This document shows, one piece after another, positions 1-9,782 of a stretch of 45,739 bases of DNA. Origin of the DNA: Takakia lepidozioides (taxonomy: Eukaryota; Streptophyta; Takakiopsida; Takakiales; Takakiaceae); NCBI GenBank assembly GCA_030704615.1, contig JAKLZA010000012.1:1-45739 (forward strand). Direction: 5' to 3'. The position numbers and the translations under genes are program-made. Below the pieces are notes generated by a model. The model searched no databases and was not told the DNA's origin. It worked only from the letters and a program-made list of their open reading frames with translations. Numbering within the stretch: position 1 is the first letter of the stretch; each line of letters begins with the position of its first letter.

Positions 1-1486
1 ACTGGCCAGGTTCCCCACATTGAAATGGGTTTTGTTCTTGTGGGGATTACTGTGAAACGCTGTTTTTCTGGAAAAGTGCGAGTATCTTCCTTCATTCATT
101 GATCTGTGTAGGTACTCAGTTCATCCACCACTTCCTGAGAATATGACCATAATGTATTGTTTAGGGCATTCTTGTGGCTTTCCACCGTCTACCCAGCATA
201 GATTGGAAGTCAGCTCATAGTTGCACTTGACTGGAGCAGGTAATGAGTGAAAGGGGGTAATTTGACTGAATCTTGTAATAGTGGAAGGATTTCCTAATTC
301 TGGTGTGGGTGGTGGAGCTTCCTCCAAGCTTGAAGATGGAAGTGAATACGATTCGTAATGAACTTCATTAAAGGTGCAGCCCTGTGCATGTTTACTCCAC
401 ATAGTAAGTTTGGACATGTTTGTATGTTTCTTGTGGTACTGCTTCAGATAGAGCCCTTGACTAACTTGCATGAATGTTGTCAAAGAGCCCACCAAGATCC
501 AATTCCATGGTGACTACTAGAAGTTCACATACTGATTGTATCATTTGGTATTTGGTATTCTGTTATTGATTGATGCAGCATGAATTGGATTTGAAAGACT
601 CCATCACACTATAATATCGGTTTGTGCATGTTGGAGCTCGACAGAGTCCACCTACTCCACCGACTTCAGAACACAGTTGCCTACAGTTCAAACCAGAAGT
701 GGGAGCATCTGTGATACATTTGTGTAGTAAACAAATGTGCATACCTTCATGCAGGATTGATGATACTGGATACTGCTGGTGTCCCTGGAAGTAGGTGCCG
801 TTTGCTGGTGTGACTCCCAATTCTGTTTAACTACCTGAGCAGCCAATCAAACAAGGCGAAAGCTCTCCTACGTATCCTCTTCAAGGAAAGTGAACCTCTT
901 TCTCAATCTCTGCTTCCACCAACTGTCCAATATCACAAATCCGAACCCGAAACTTATGAAGCTCTTGTTCCATCATAGCGGTTGAACTAACATCATTAAA
1001 TCTCATGAAACTAAGGGATATGTGAATAGATATCTCTGGTTGATTGCTCCTCCATATCTCTCACCTGCGTGGTTGTTTCTTTCATAAGAACCCTCTAACA
1101 ATAATCCAGTGGGCAGCTGCAAGTGGCTATGCATTGGTTGGGTGCCAGGGCCTACTCTGTATATACTGACATTTAAACATGGATGGAGCATGCGCCGCGT
1201 GAAATCAAGAGGGTGCAAAATTGCCAAGAGTAAACTAGGTGATCATGACGACGCTAACAAAGGAGGATGAAGAAGCTACCAGTAACCATCACAGTTTTCG
1301 AATGCAGGTCCAAACCGGCCGTTACATCCTCAGCAGTAGAACTAGATCCTAAGGAGCTCGGTGCAGAACCCATTTCCTTGGCTCACGCGATCTTGTTCAA
1401 CATCAAACTCGTGAATACCGAAGCGTCAAGTGTTCACTGTGGGAAGAGACAAGCGCTGCAGCAGCGTGACACATTCCATGGTCAGC
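1..1486. other. Unassigned sequence with coding-like minus-strand fragments
   Basis: No gene is recognised here. On the minus strand there are short open stretches: a 124-codon frame at 121-495, a cysteine-rich 85-codon frame at 563-820 (about ten Cys), and a frame at roughly 890-1010 reading '...MMEQELHKFRVRICDIGQLV...', which has natural-looking amino acid composition. They lie in order on one strand and are separated by stops, so they could be remnants or exons of one decayed gene. I recognise no domain in any of them. The plus-strand frame at 1267-1497 also has no recognisable motif. Confidence 0.25.
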
Positions 1487-1488
1487 AT

Positions 1489-1771
1489 GGCAAGTGATAA
1501 AAGAGGCCCGGGAGTTGAATGCTGCCTCAGCAGGCCTGCCTGCGTGGCCCCACCCCGTCCCTCCGCCTCGCCCCCCCTCGCGGCAGCGCCGCGGCCCACG
1601 GTCGCAATGCCAAGCGCCCCCCTCCCGCTCCACAACCCCGCCCCCCGCGCCGAGTCCCTTGCTCCCGAAACTACTGTCGCACATTGAACTCAGTATTACT
1701 GTACGCATCCACCATGCATGCCCCATGAATGCAAGAAATACATCCATCGCATCGTGACTTTGCCATCGTAC
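1489..1771 (+). repeat. Inverted repeat, left copy
   Basis: This roughly 280-bp GC-rich block begins GGCAAGTGATAAAAGAGG. It is closely matched in reverse complement by 7420-7691, with a few small indels in the GC-rich centre. The two copies share long exact runs, for example around the 'catgcatgccccatgaatgcaagaaatac' stretch near 1712-1740. The outer ends could be terminal inverted repeats of a 6.2-kb element. Alternatively each copy may be a separate MITE-like unit, since its own two ends are weakly inverted (ATGGCAAGTGA against ATGGCAAAGTCA). I found no convincing target duplication. Confidence 0.75.
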
Positions 1772-2400
1772 AATCCTGTGTGTGTGAACATGGCTCCTCA
1801 TACACTCATATTAGAGACCGTGAACATTCAAATTTGAAATTTGAAACAACATTCAATGTACTTCCAAAACGAATGGACGTCATTTAGCGGTGATTGTTGT
1901 CATCCAGGTGATTGACCACCTGTCCCCAGCGTCTTCGTCCCGTCGTTCTGTGTCTTCGAAATTGTGTTCTCGCCAGTGCGTACACACAGGCGGAAGGGGA
2001 CGCTTCGCATACGAGACATTTTGCTTCAGTATTCATGTCGCTTGAACGGTTCAGTCATCTTCATATCGACCTCGCCCACTATCTGTAAACTGCAGAGGAC
2101 AATCTCGAGAAAGAACTGAGACGTTCCCTCCATCGAAGTGCTTTCACAGGTTGATGTCACCACTGTAACTCTTTGCTCTCCTGTTGTCCCCCTTGTGTTT
2201 TCTTTCTGTTGCACACTATGAAGTAGCCTTCCCAGGGTGCGCATTCAGAGTTCTCATTTTGATCATTTCCTGCTGTCCTTGTTGTTATTGGCCTTCTCTT
2301 CAGATTCTCTTGGCGGCGTGGTAGAAGTCCTTCCTCATTTTGTCTTTAGGATTCACTATACATACTATCTTTTTTCTTGCAGCACTGTTGCTCTCACCGG

Positions 2401-2418
2401 CCTCTTTTATCACTTGCC
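2401..2418 (-). repeat. Third copy of the inverted-repeat end motif
   Basis: CCTCTTTTATCACTTGCC is an exact reverse complement of the outer end of the left repeat at 1489 and is in the same orientation as the outer end of the right repeat at 7691. Flanking similarity continues for a few bases ('ccggcctctttt'). It could be the right end of a 930-bp element starting at 1489, but the flanks give no target duplication. Confidence 0.5.
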
Positions 2419-2824
2419 CTCGGGTTGAGGCAGCATTTCGCAAAAATCCAAAGGAAACGTCTGAACAGTGGATCAAGAACTCAACGAAGGTCGTGTGGGT
2501 ACTATGCTTGGCTTTTGGAGGCCATCGAGACAGTTAGGAACAAGTTTCCAGAAGCTAAGGTGGCTACAAGGAATAAAGTTGGATGGCTATACTGTCTCAT
2601 TGGAGCCATGGTTTGTGAACAACAGGACAGTGGATCCCATGAGAAAACACGGGATGAGGAATAGTGAACTGTGTCCAGGGCTTCAGCTCTTGGCATTGGA
2701 AGAGATCTTAAGTGTCTCATGTACTTCCTGCTTAGTGATCTGAATAGGCTTCCCTGGCAGTTTCCAGCATGATGGTTCCATCCTATACATAGCATGAGCA
2801 GATTAAGTACTTGACCAAAGTGGT

Positions 2825-2829
2825 CTCTG
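2825..2829. repeat. Target site duplication of the TRIM, left copy
   Basis: CTCTG lies immediately before the TRIM terminus TGTTGG at 2830. The same five bases follow the other terminus at 3185-3189. A 5-bp duplication is the usual product of LTR-retrotransposon integration. Confidence 0.85.
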
Positions 2830-2974
2830 TGTTGGAAAACCATTGGCGTGTGGTCAGGCTAGGGATTGAACCTAGGACCTCCCCCATTCCGGTGGGGTGC
2901 TCTACCACTGAGCTACCCGTCCCGTTCTGTCCTCAGAGGTGACGTGCACAGGCTATAACCTTGACACCCCTCAA
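2830..2974 (-). repeat. TRIM 3' LTR
   Basis: About 145 bp, aligned base for base with 3040-3184 at an offset of 210. The two copies differ at a small number of positions, mainly in the stretch on the far side of the tRNA-like segment. The inner terminus reads 'cccctcaa' where the other LTR has 'ctccaaca', so one end is eroded. Confidence 0.8.
2852..2922 (-). tRNA. tRNA-like cloverleaf inside the TRIM 3' LTR (probably a pseudo-tRNA)
   Basis: Read from 2922 to 2852, the 71 bases fold as a cloverleaf. The acceptor is GGACGGG paired with CCTGACC (one A-A mismatch, one G-U), the D stem is GCTC/GAGC, the anticodon stem is CCCCA/GGGGG with loop CCGGAAT, and the T stem is CTAGG/CCTAG with loop TTCAATC. 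The internal RNA polymerase III signals are good: A box TAGCTCAGTGG and B box GGTTCAATCC. The nominal anticodon is GGA, but position 33 is C instead of the near-universal U, and a serine tRNA should have a long variable arm, which is absent. I therefore read it as a tRNA-derived promoter or structure, not a working tRNA. Confidence 0.7.
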
Positions 2975-3027
2975 GGCATAGCCCTTATAGCTGATGCCCA
3001 CCCATTCTGACCACCGCCCCGACCTTG

Positions 3028-3039
3028 GCTCTGATACCA
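3028..3039 (-). promoter_or_regulatory. TRIM primer binding site (initiator tRNA-Met)
   Basis: The minus strand reads TGGTATCAGAGC directly after the LTR end CCAACA. This is the standard plant primer site complementary to the 3' end of initiator tRNA-Met. Confidence 0.85.
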
Positions 3040-3184
3040 TGTTGGAAAACCACTGGCGTATGGTCGGGCTAGGGATTGAACCTAGGACCTCCCCCATTCC
3101 GGTGGGGTGCTCTACCACTGAGCTACCCGTCCCTTTCTGTTCTCAGAGTGCCATGCAAGGGCTATAGCCTTGACACCTCCAACA
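3040..3184 (-). repeat. TRIM 5' LTR
   Basis: 145 bp with TG...CA ends (TGTTGGAGG...TTTTCCAACA on the minus strand). It is the better preserved LTR and is followed by the primer binding site. Confidence 0.85.
3062..3132 (-). tRNA. tRNA-like cloverleaf inside the TRIM 5' LTR (probably a pseudo-tRNA)
   Basis: Same 71-base cloverleaf as in the 3' LTR. The acceptor here is GGACGGG with CCCGACC, six of seven Watson-Crick pairs. A and B boxes and the anticodon loop are identical to the other copy. Preservation of all four stems in both LTRs argues that the tRNA fold belonged to the element when it inserted. Confidence 0.7.
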
Positions 3185-3189
3185 CTCTG
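3185..3189. repeat. Target site duplication of the TRIM, right copy
   Basis: CTCTG immediately after the LTR terminus CCAACA, identical to 2825-2829. Confidence 0.85.
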
Positions 3190-5040
3190 TACCAGTTCTG
3201 ATTACTGACAAGGTATGCCCATTCTTGTACTTTACTATGTACACAGTGCATGACTTTAGTTGTGGGAAGAGGCCATTTTTATACTATTGCATACTATGAC
3301 ATCACCAGTTTTGGCATTGTTATCACCCCATACAACACCAATGTGCTTCCACCATGCCTACATTGTTGCCGAGTGCATGGAAATATCACTACTATCACAA
3401 AACCTCGCAATATTTTGGAATGTGGGGGGGGGGGGCAGCGGGCAGTTCAGGCTGAAGATGGTTTCTTGAAGGTCGAACACCTCCTTCTGTCCATACATTC
3501 GCCAGACATTTTGTTCTTGTTGGAAATTCAACACCCATTGTCCAGACTGACATCCATGTGAAGGGGTGCAGTGAATTGTATACACAACCACCATGGTATG
3601 GAATATGTGCAAATTTGGAGGAAGACATTAATGCACCCCCAAACAGGGATACAGTGTGCATGGCCACATCTACTCTTCTGGGCCTCATACAAACACTTTG
3701 AAGAGGGGATATGAGCTTTTGAGCCTTTAGCTCATTGTATGGAGTGTGTGCAGTCTGTTGCACCACCTTCTTGCATTTGCTCATCATTATATTCAGTGTG
3801 TGCAGTTTGTTAAGGGTCCAGTGTGCATGTTCATTGCCTCATGTGTTCAGTGTTCCCGCCAATATCCTATGCAATACAGATGAGGTTTCAAAAGCATGGT
3901 GCGGTGATACATGCTTCCCAGGTGTGACAGGGAGGGACACTGTGAACAAATGTATATGAACACATATCCAAGCATTTCACTTTTGGAAGTACTGTTCGAC
4001 AGTTATATAAGTGAACAACTATAACATTCCAATATTGTTTAAGGTTGCAACCAGTGAATTGGACTGGTATAATGTAGGTGAAGGACTGGTTTATGCACTG
4101 CCATTACATACAAGAGCAATCTGGTATCATTTGAGATAATTATGTATCATATACGCGATCGGTGCCAGCGTTTCTTTGTCTACAATAACATTCTTTTTCT
4201 CAATGTCACAACAACAATTCTCTGTAACCAGATTGTCATCAGGTGCATGGAGTAGTTTGACAAATTCAGGTAAAGACATTCTGCTGGGTAATAAGTACAT
4301 GACCTTCAGGAGAGTTTAATATCACACAAAACCCTTATGATTCGCACAACTAGAGTCTGATCCATACACTGCATCATTTATCCCTCTTGCAACACAATTC
4401 AATTTGCGAATGGAAACCTATTAAGTAAAGAGGTACAGGTTGTGGATTGCTTTGAACTGACCTTCCTGCACAAAGGCAACCAGGAGTCAGTGCCCACCTA
4501 GCTTCGTTGTCTCCACATTTATAAAGACATTGCCCATCAAGTAAGAAGGCCATTGAAGACATTAAGGCAAGGCATACAAGTGGGGTACATTAAGTGCAAT
4601 GAAATCAACTACACTGAGGAGGTCTGATTTGAAGAGCCTACTTTGTCTCCCACTAACACATTCTAACCTTGAAGTGAGGATGTATGTCATTATACTGAAA
4701 CTCCTACCAATATCCTTAGAAAAACATACGTGCAGTAATATATATTCTAGACTGGTATGACAGTACTGTGTTTGCTCTACAACCACAAGCACCATAGGAA
4801 AAACGTAACCACACACCAAAACAACAGTACATCAAATATAGGCAATCACTTACACATCCACTCACAGCACACATAAACACGAAATATAGACTTTGCAACT
4901 CAGTACAAAGACAAACCGCTACTCCATGCATACAATGGCACGGGACCACATTGTTGGAACATTGCTTTGAGGAACACATAGGAAACAAGCACCCAACATT
5001 AAAAGCAGCAAACACACATAAGAAAATCAAACGGAAGGCA
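3190..5040. other. Intergenic sequence, no gene recognised
   Basis: Short open frames occur on both strands (for example 3250-3561 plus, 3395-3787 minus, 4716-5051 minus), but they overlap one another and have no recognisable domains. A 12-base G run sits near 3424. I see no RNA gene or repeat in this stretch. Confidence 0.45.
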
Positions 5041-5044
5041 TGCA

Positions 5045-5390
5045 GCTTCATATCCTCCGATCATCGCCCTCCACGACACCATACCTCGTTCAGCCATATT
5101 GTCAACTACTCCCTTTGCATTATCAATGTTGCCACATTTGGCATACGTGCCCACTAGGTACAATTCCTGATGATGTCACCATGGACCTCTTTGCCCTTTT
5201 CCAGGGCTGCCAGGCTTGCACAAGCACACCACAAGCACTGGGGTCAGAAAAGTATTCATTCCAGACCCAAACTCTATCCCTGCTACTTCAACTATCCATG
5301 CTTTGCACAAATCATGCATACATCCTCGCCTTGCTGCTAGCAGCTGACAATGACAGCCTAGTTTTGTTCTAGCAAACTGTTCCACCCTTG
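5045..5390 (-). pseudogene. PPR (pentatricopeptide repeat) protein fragment, copy 1
   Basis: Read on the minus strand, 5222 to about 5168 encodes CASLAALEKGKEVHGDII. After a frame change, about 5157 to 5048 encodes TYAKCGNIDNAKGVVDNM and then AERGMVSWRAMIGGYE. These are the consecutive motifs of a plant PLS-class PPR protein, an organellar RNA-binding protein family often used in RNA editing. A stop ('...RNCT*') and at least one frameshift separate the two segments, and only about two motifs survive where a working protein has a dozen or more. It is a pseudogene remnant and part of a duplicated block with copy 2. Confidence 0.8.
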
Positions 5391-5779
5391 ACTGTGGTCG
5401 GAAACATATTCATTCCGGAGCTTCTCTTCGTCTCTGTTATCTATTTTTCGATACTTTCCTGTTGCCACATTGGCAGTAACATGTCAAAACCACTCCAAAC
5501 CCAGCATAGATCCACCAACTAGCTAACTTGCAGAATTCAACATGAAAATTTAGGGACGACTGTAATAACAAGGAAAAACAGGTTGAAATGTGTTGAAGAA
5601 GGTGCCTTCATTAGCTCCATGTTGTCTTCTATCCAAAAGCCCTAATCAGAGCGCCTCAAACAAATACCAAAATGATTGTTTTGTTGTCGTTGTTGTTTCC
5701 AATTGAGCATCTATCCACGCAGGTTTCATATAGTTATTGATCCACAGGGATCAGAAGTAATCTTATGCTTGAAATCCGG

Positions 5780-6500
5780 CCCTTTATCTGAACCTCTATC
5801 CCTGGTCCTTCAGCTATCCCTGCCTGTGTACAAATCATGAATACATCTACAGCCTTGCTACTAGCAGCTGACACTAATAGAGTGAAGTGCTTCCAACAAA
5901 CAACCTACTTATTACAGTAGTTCCAATCTGAATTGCATCTGCTTCTTTTTGTAATCCAACAGGCAGTCACCTTTTTGTCTCCATTGTCCCACCATTGACT
6001 GGAGTCGGAAAGTGTTCATTCCAAAGCTTCTCCTCATCTCTGTTATCTGTTTTTGGATGTTCCACACTACCACACTCCCTTCATACATGTCCATAGGGTA
6101 TTGTTCAGAATGACATTTGGTACAATTGCAGCTCTGACAATGTCACCATGGACCTCTTTGCCCTTTTCCAGAGCTGCCAGGCTTGCACACGCATTGAAGA
6201 TACACACAAACGTGATGTGGTCGGGCTACACAGAGAACATCATTCATCTCTTCCTCAACACCCTCTCTACAGATTCCCATTATTTGGCATAGGCCTTGTG
6301 AGACCCAAACTGTCTTGCAGGCCCTCAAAGCACCTTGTGGGCGTTATGAAGTATCTTTTCTCTACACCTCTATGTGCATCAGTGTACCATAAGCCATTTG
6401 GACTCCCAATCAGCTTCATAAATTGTCTTTCATTCTTTCTTAGCAAAGATCAGTCCATCCCTCCATATTTCGTCGAAGATCCACTGCCGAATGTGAGCTT
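5780..6500 (-). pseudogene. PPR protein fragment, copy 2
   Basis: The clearest part, 6225 to about 6090 on the minus strand, encodes PDHITFVCIFNACASLAAL, then EKGKEVHGDIV and RAAIVPNVILNNTL, a nearly perfect plant PPR junction between two motifs. Sequence on either side resembles degraded PPR coding with stops and frame changes. Three short blocks (the motif segment near 6115-6195, a block at 5800-5890, and one at 5990-6065) recur at 5150-5230, 5275-5350 and 5384-5460. A tandem duplication therefore created two broken PPR copies. No intact open frame remains. Confidence 0.75.
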
Positions 6501-7419
6501 AACAGATCAGGGCTTATCTCATTGTAAACAAACAACCTACACACGCTTTAGTTGTATATCAATCTGCTACACTGTGGTGTAGGTCTGGTGACGCTGGTGT
6601 GGATAGCAAAATGGCCAGCCTTCGTAAGTTCGTCTATGAAAATTAAAACTGTATATGGTCAATCCAATATATGCACGGGGTTTGATGCCACACGCTGCAG
6701 TATGTTGGCAATCAAAGCCCTATGTGGTCCTGACTTATCCTTGACACCTCTAGAACATAGAGAAAAGTCGATAACATTCAAGCCTCGCACCATTTCTAGT
6801 TACCTTGCGCACTTGTGACAAACCTATCAATGTAGATTTTGCAACGTGCTCGCTGTAGTTAACTTCCTGAGATCAAGACAACATTTTGCAAAGATGCAAA
6901 GTTCTCACCAGATTCTTCAGATGTTGGGCTTTGTCGAAATGCACCATCACTTTGTGAAGCGTTCGCGGCCGGTACTTGTCTACGACCTTTTTTCTTTGCC
7001 TTCCAACTCTTGTCTACCCACAACATTTCTCACTCCTCTTTGAGCCTCCAACAACGCTTCCAATCAACCACTCTCTGTCCGTGTCTGCTCTGAGGTTAAG
7101 CTAACCTATAAGCATGTGGGTCCACAAGAAGCTGCGATAAACGAAACTAGGGGAGTTGTAATAGGAAGGCAGTAGTAGACACTCCTGTCAATAACAAACT
7201 ACTCAAACGACACAAACAATGTCTCTAAACAAAATAGTTCTCCGTCTGCATCTGCATCTGAAGTGAACCCAACTTCGTCTTCCTCAGCAATTGCAAGAAA
7301 AAAGCAGATGGGTACCAGCGTCGGGAATCGTGGCAGCGAAGTGAAGTGAAGTTTTTTTTTTTTTTTTTTACGCTCCAGTGTGAAATTGGCGGGATAGGCT
7401 CATGTCGAGTGACCCAACG
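6501..7419. other. Intergenic sequence, no gene recognised
   Basis: Weak open frames at 6552-6818 and 6846-7043 (plus) have no recognisable domain. A T18 run lies near 7352-7369. A short stretch at 6873-6905 resembles 2425-2455 ('gca..att.tgcaaa..tgcaaag' type), which hints at another decayed repeat. Confidence 0.4.
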
Positions 7420-7691
7420 TGTATGATGGCAAAGTCATGATGTCATGGATGTATTTCTTGCATTCATGGGGCATGCATGGTGGATGCGTACAGTAATACT
7501 GAATTCAATGTGTGACAGTAGTTTCGGGAGCAAGGGACCCGGCACATGGGGCGGCAGGTGGAGCGGGAGGGGGGCGCCTGGCACTGCGCGGCGCTGCTGC
7601 GAGGGGGGGCGAGGTGGAGGGAGGGGGTGGGGCCACGCAGGCAGGCCCGCTAAGGCAGCATTCAACTCCCGAGCCTCTTTTATCACTTGCC
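7420..7691 (-). repeat. Inverted repeat, right copy
   Basis: Reverse complement of 1489-1771. It ends outward at TATCACTTGCC (7691). The GC-rich core is a little shorter than the left copy because of small deletions. Confidence 0.75.
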
Positions 7692-8272
7692 GTTAAGTAT
7701 CTCTTTGTGTCTCTGGTTCCGAGAGCTTTCCTCGCCAGTGACGTGGCACTCTAGTTGTCCTTTTCCGGGCCTGTATGGGGCCCGCTTTGACTTGCAGCAA
7801 CGCTGCACAGGAACCTTCCGAACACGAAGTCACAGACATTGCCTCATTTTGACACGCGGTTGCTGGCCATGTCGACAGGTTTCGGCTAAACCTAAGAGCG
7901 GGTTTAGCTGGAAAAGAATAAATTTCATTTTAAGTTTTTGAGCGTGTGAAGCTAGGATTCCTCTGACGGATGAATGCAAGGTAGGTAGACTTAGGATGAA
8001 TTATGTGCTGGATAAACCTATTATTAGTTAAGCTATTTTGTTTTACTTCAACAGCTAGTTTAGGATCAGGGTTATCCTACATGGCCGCTGATGTGTGATT
8101 CCTACGATCTGTAATCTGATCGACCAATGACGGTGTGTAGACACCTATCTATATGATTAGCCATTTGGCACTTCTATTTAAACCTGGCCTTTGGGCCCTT
8201 GAGCGGTGGTGGGATTGATTTCACAAGTGTACTCGTGATTGTGTTGGATCGTGTATGATTGAGCTTGCATGT
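7692..8272. other. Sequence upstream of element A, no gene recognised
   Basis: No open frame of note. A TATA-like string (TATTTAAA) lies near 8176-8183, about 90 bp before the element A LTR, and could belong to an older element or a host promoter into which A inserted. Element A's target duplication cannot be tested because its 3' end is missing. Confidence 0.35.
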
Positions 8273-8380
8273 TGTTAGAAGGCTGCTTGGGACTTAGACA
8301 CTTTTACGGGATCTGTGGGGTACCCTTAATTTTTGCACAGACTGAGACCAACAGGAGCCTTAGGGGTGACAGCAGTGCAC

Positions 8381-8417
<37 letters not shown>

Positions 8418-9173
8418 CACAGCCCGTCACAGTCCGACACAGCCGACACAGCCAGACATAGCCGTCACAGCCAGTCACAGCTCGACACAGCCGACACAAC
8501 CCAACACAGTCGCACAGCCAGTCACAGCTTGACACAGCTGTCACGACCATAAGGAACGGATAGCAGGACAGGGAACAACATCTGCGAATGGAACATGTTA
8601 GTTTACGGATGACGGTTAGTGAGGGAAACGGTTAGAACAACGGGTAGGAAGATAAAGCCAGGAGCAAGGACTGGAAAAGGATCACTTCTGGAAGGACTTT
8701 GGGGAAGAGGATCACGACTTGGAAATGAAGCGGAGAGCGGATCTTGGAGCAGAAAGAGGGTTAGCACGGAGTAGGAGGAGAACGATATGTTGATACTTGC
8801 TGAATGCAAGAAGTAGAGTTGTAATGTAGAGCAGAATAGAGACACCATGGCTTCAGCCTGATACTTGATAGATATTAATCTGATACATACTTCATACTCA
8901 CACTGTGTAGAGAGACCTGAGTGAAGCTGTGGAATGAATGGATGGAACTTGATAGATTTCTGAAGCAAACTGATACTTAATTGCAGATAGTAAGGTAACT
9001 CGTTAACATGAATGCGGGAAGGAGTACAAATAGGAAACACCCCCATGATACACTAGCTGTAGGTCATGACTGATTGTTCTGAGCGGGCTGAGTGCTTAGA
9101 AATTTCCAACTCTTCTATCTTGGAGTTCCCACCTCGGATAGCGAAGGGATGGGTGAGTAAAAGCCGCGCGACA
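8273..9173 (+). repeat. Element A 5' LTR
   Basis: 901 bp, TGTTAGAAGG to CCGCGCGACA. It matches, in reverse orientation, the LTRs of B and C. It contains a run of about 31 G (8384-8414) followed by degenerate 'cacagcc/gtcacag' repeats, the counterpart of the GGCTGTG minisatellite in the other LTRs. The ATG of the leader ORF (9066) lies inside it. Confidence 0.9.
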
Positions 9174-9761
9174 TTTGGCGACCATACTGGGGAACTGGGT
9201 CATGAACAACCAAATGTGACAGGCATCTGGTGGGATCATGGTGGTTGCAGAATTAAAGAATTTCATGTGAATCAAATTCCTTGTGAAACTGAGAAGGAAA
9301 GATTGTCCAAACGATTCTTTCAGAGGTTCTTGGAATTGCCAGACGGTTGTAAAGAAAACATTCTTAAGAGAGTGCATGATGCTGACCCAGAATGGGGTCT
9401 GGAGAAAGGAGTGATAAAGATTTATCAGGTGGCCTGTAGAGGAAGAGCGCGTTGGTTATCAACACTGGTTTATGTGATAGCATTGCTATCCATTAAGCGA
9501 GTAGAGTTTGAAGGCTGGGAGGAAAGAAAGGTGAATGTTTATACTCATATGCATGAAGAGCTTGTACTGGTAAAGAATTGGATTCCAAAGGATATTTTGT
9601 GGATCAAACTCACACCAAGAACAACTTTCCAGACTTGTTTGCCATATGGTTATATGGTAACGGAGACTTCTAGTATAGCCAAGGGTGCATTGAAGCTTGA
9701 AAGAAACCCAGGCATATACGAGAGATATTACAAAAGAGAGTTTTGGTTATTGCCACATTAA
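9066..9761 (+). CDS. Element A leader ORF, starting in the LTR and reading through the primer site
   Basis: This 231-codon frame starts in the last 108 bp of the LTR, runs through the LTR end and the primer site without a stop, and ends 21 bp before the next gag-side ATG (9783). Element B has the same frame (22516 down to 21900) with mostly conservative differences, so it appears to have been under protein-level constraint. It is rich in Trp, Lys and Glu and has no domain I recognise. Some plant Tat/Ogre elements carry an extra ORF before gag, and this could be an analogous protein or an N-terminal extension of gag. If the true start lies after the LTR, the protein is about 35 residues shorter. 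It probably assists particle formation, but that is inference only. Confidence 0.6.
   Translation: MTDCSERAECLEISNSSILEFPPRIAKGWVSKSRATFGDHTGELGHEQPNVTGIWWDHGGCRIKEFHVNQIPCETEKERLSKRFFQRFLELPDGCKENILKRVHDADPEWGLEKGVIKIYQVACRGRARWLSTLVYVIALLSIKRVEFEGWEERKVNVYTHMHEELVLVKNWIPKDILWIKLTPRTTFQTCLPYGYMVTETSSIAKGALKLERNPGIYERYYKREFWLLPH
9176..9193 (+). promoter_or_regulatory. Element A tRNA primer binding site
   Basis: TGGCGACCATACTGGGGA begins two bases after the LTR end and is identical in element B. It is complementary to a tRNA ending TCCCCAGTATGGTCGCCA. Plant Tat/Ogre-type elements use similar GGCGAC...TGGGGA sites; which tRNA pairs here needs a tRNA set. Confidence 0.75.
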
Positions 9762-9782
9762 AAGAAATGAAAGACATGGGAC

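Larger units (their letters stand above)
1772..2829. other. Intergenic sequence, no gene recognised
   Basis: The open frames here overlap on both strands and are short (at most 113 codons). None shows a domain I know. The only structured item is the 18-bp motif at 2401-2418. Confidence 0.5.
2830..3184 (-). mobile_element. TRIM/SMART-type miniature LTR retrotransposon with tRNA-like LTRs
   Basis: This 355-bp element has two direct LTRs of about 145 bp (2830-2974 and 3040-3184) around a 65-bp interior. Termini are TGTTGG and CCAACA, and the element is flanked by the 5-bp duplication CTCTG. Read on the minus strand, the 5' LTR (3184 to 3040) is followed without a gap by TGGTATCAGAGC, the plant initiator tRNA-Met primer binding site. 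There is no coding capacity, so it must be mobilised in trans. TRIM/SMART elements have this architecture and primer site. What is odd is that each LTR is about half tRNA-like sequence, comparable in principle to Cassandra TRIMs, which carry a 5S rRNA sequence in each LTR. The inner end of the 3' LTR (near 2970-2974) is slightly degraded. Confidence 0.88.

Noticed and set aside
1430-1757. Overlapping plus-strand frames rich in Pro/Ala/Arg (also 7435-7754)
   Set aside because: They are translations of the GC-rich inverted repeat in several frames, with no conserved frame between the two copies.
2852-2922. A functional serine tRNA gene with anticodon GGA
   Set aside because: Position 33 is C, the long variable arm expected of serine tRNAs is missing, and the acceptor stem has a mismatch. 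It is better read as part of the TRIM LTR.
3424-3435. A run of G and the longer G run at 8384-8414 considered as G-quadruplex or regulatory sites
   Set aside because: The 8384 run is part of the LTR C/G tract that varies between copies, so slippage explains it. The 3424 run has no context.
4716-5051. A 111-codon minus-strand frame with a signal-peptide-like start
   Set aside because: It overlaps the end of the PPR remnant in another frame, is Cys/Phe-rich by composition, and has no recognisable domain.
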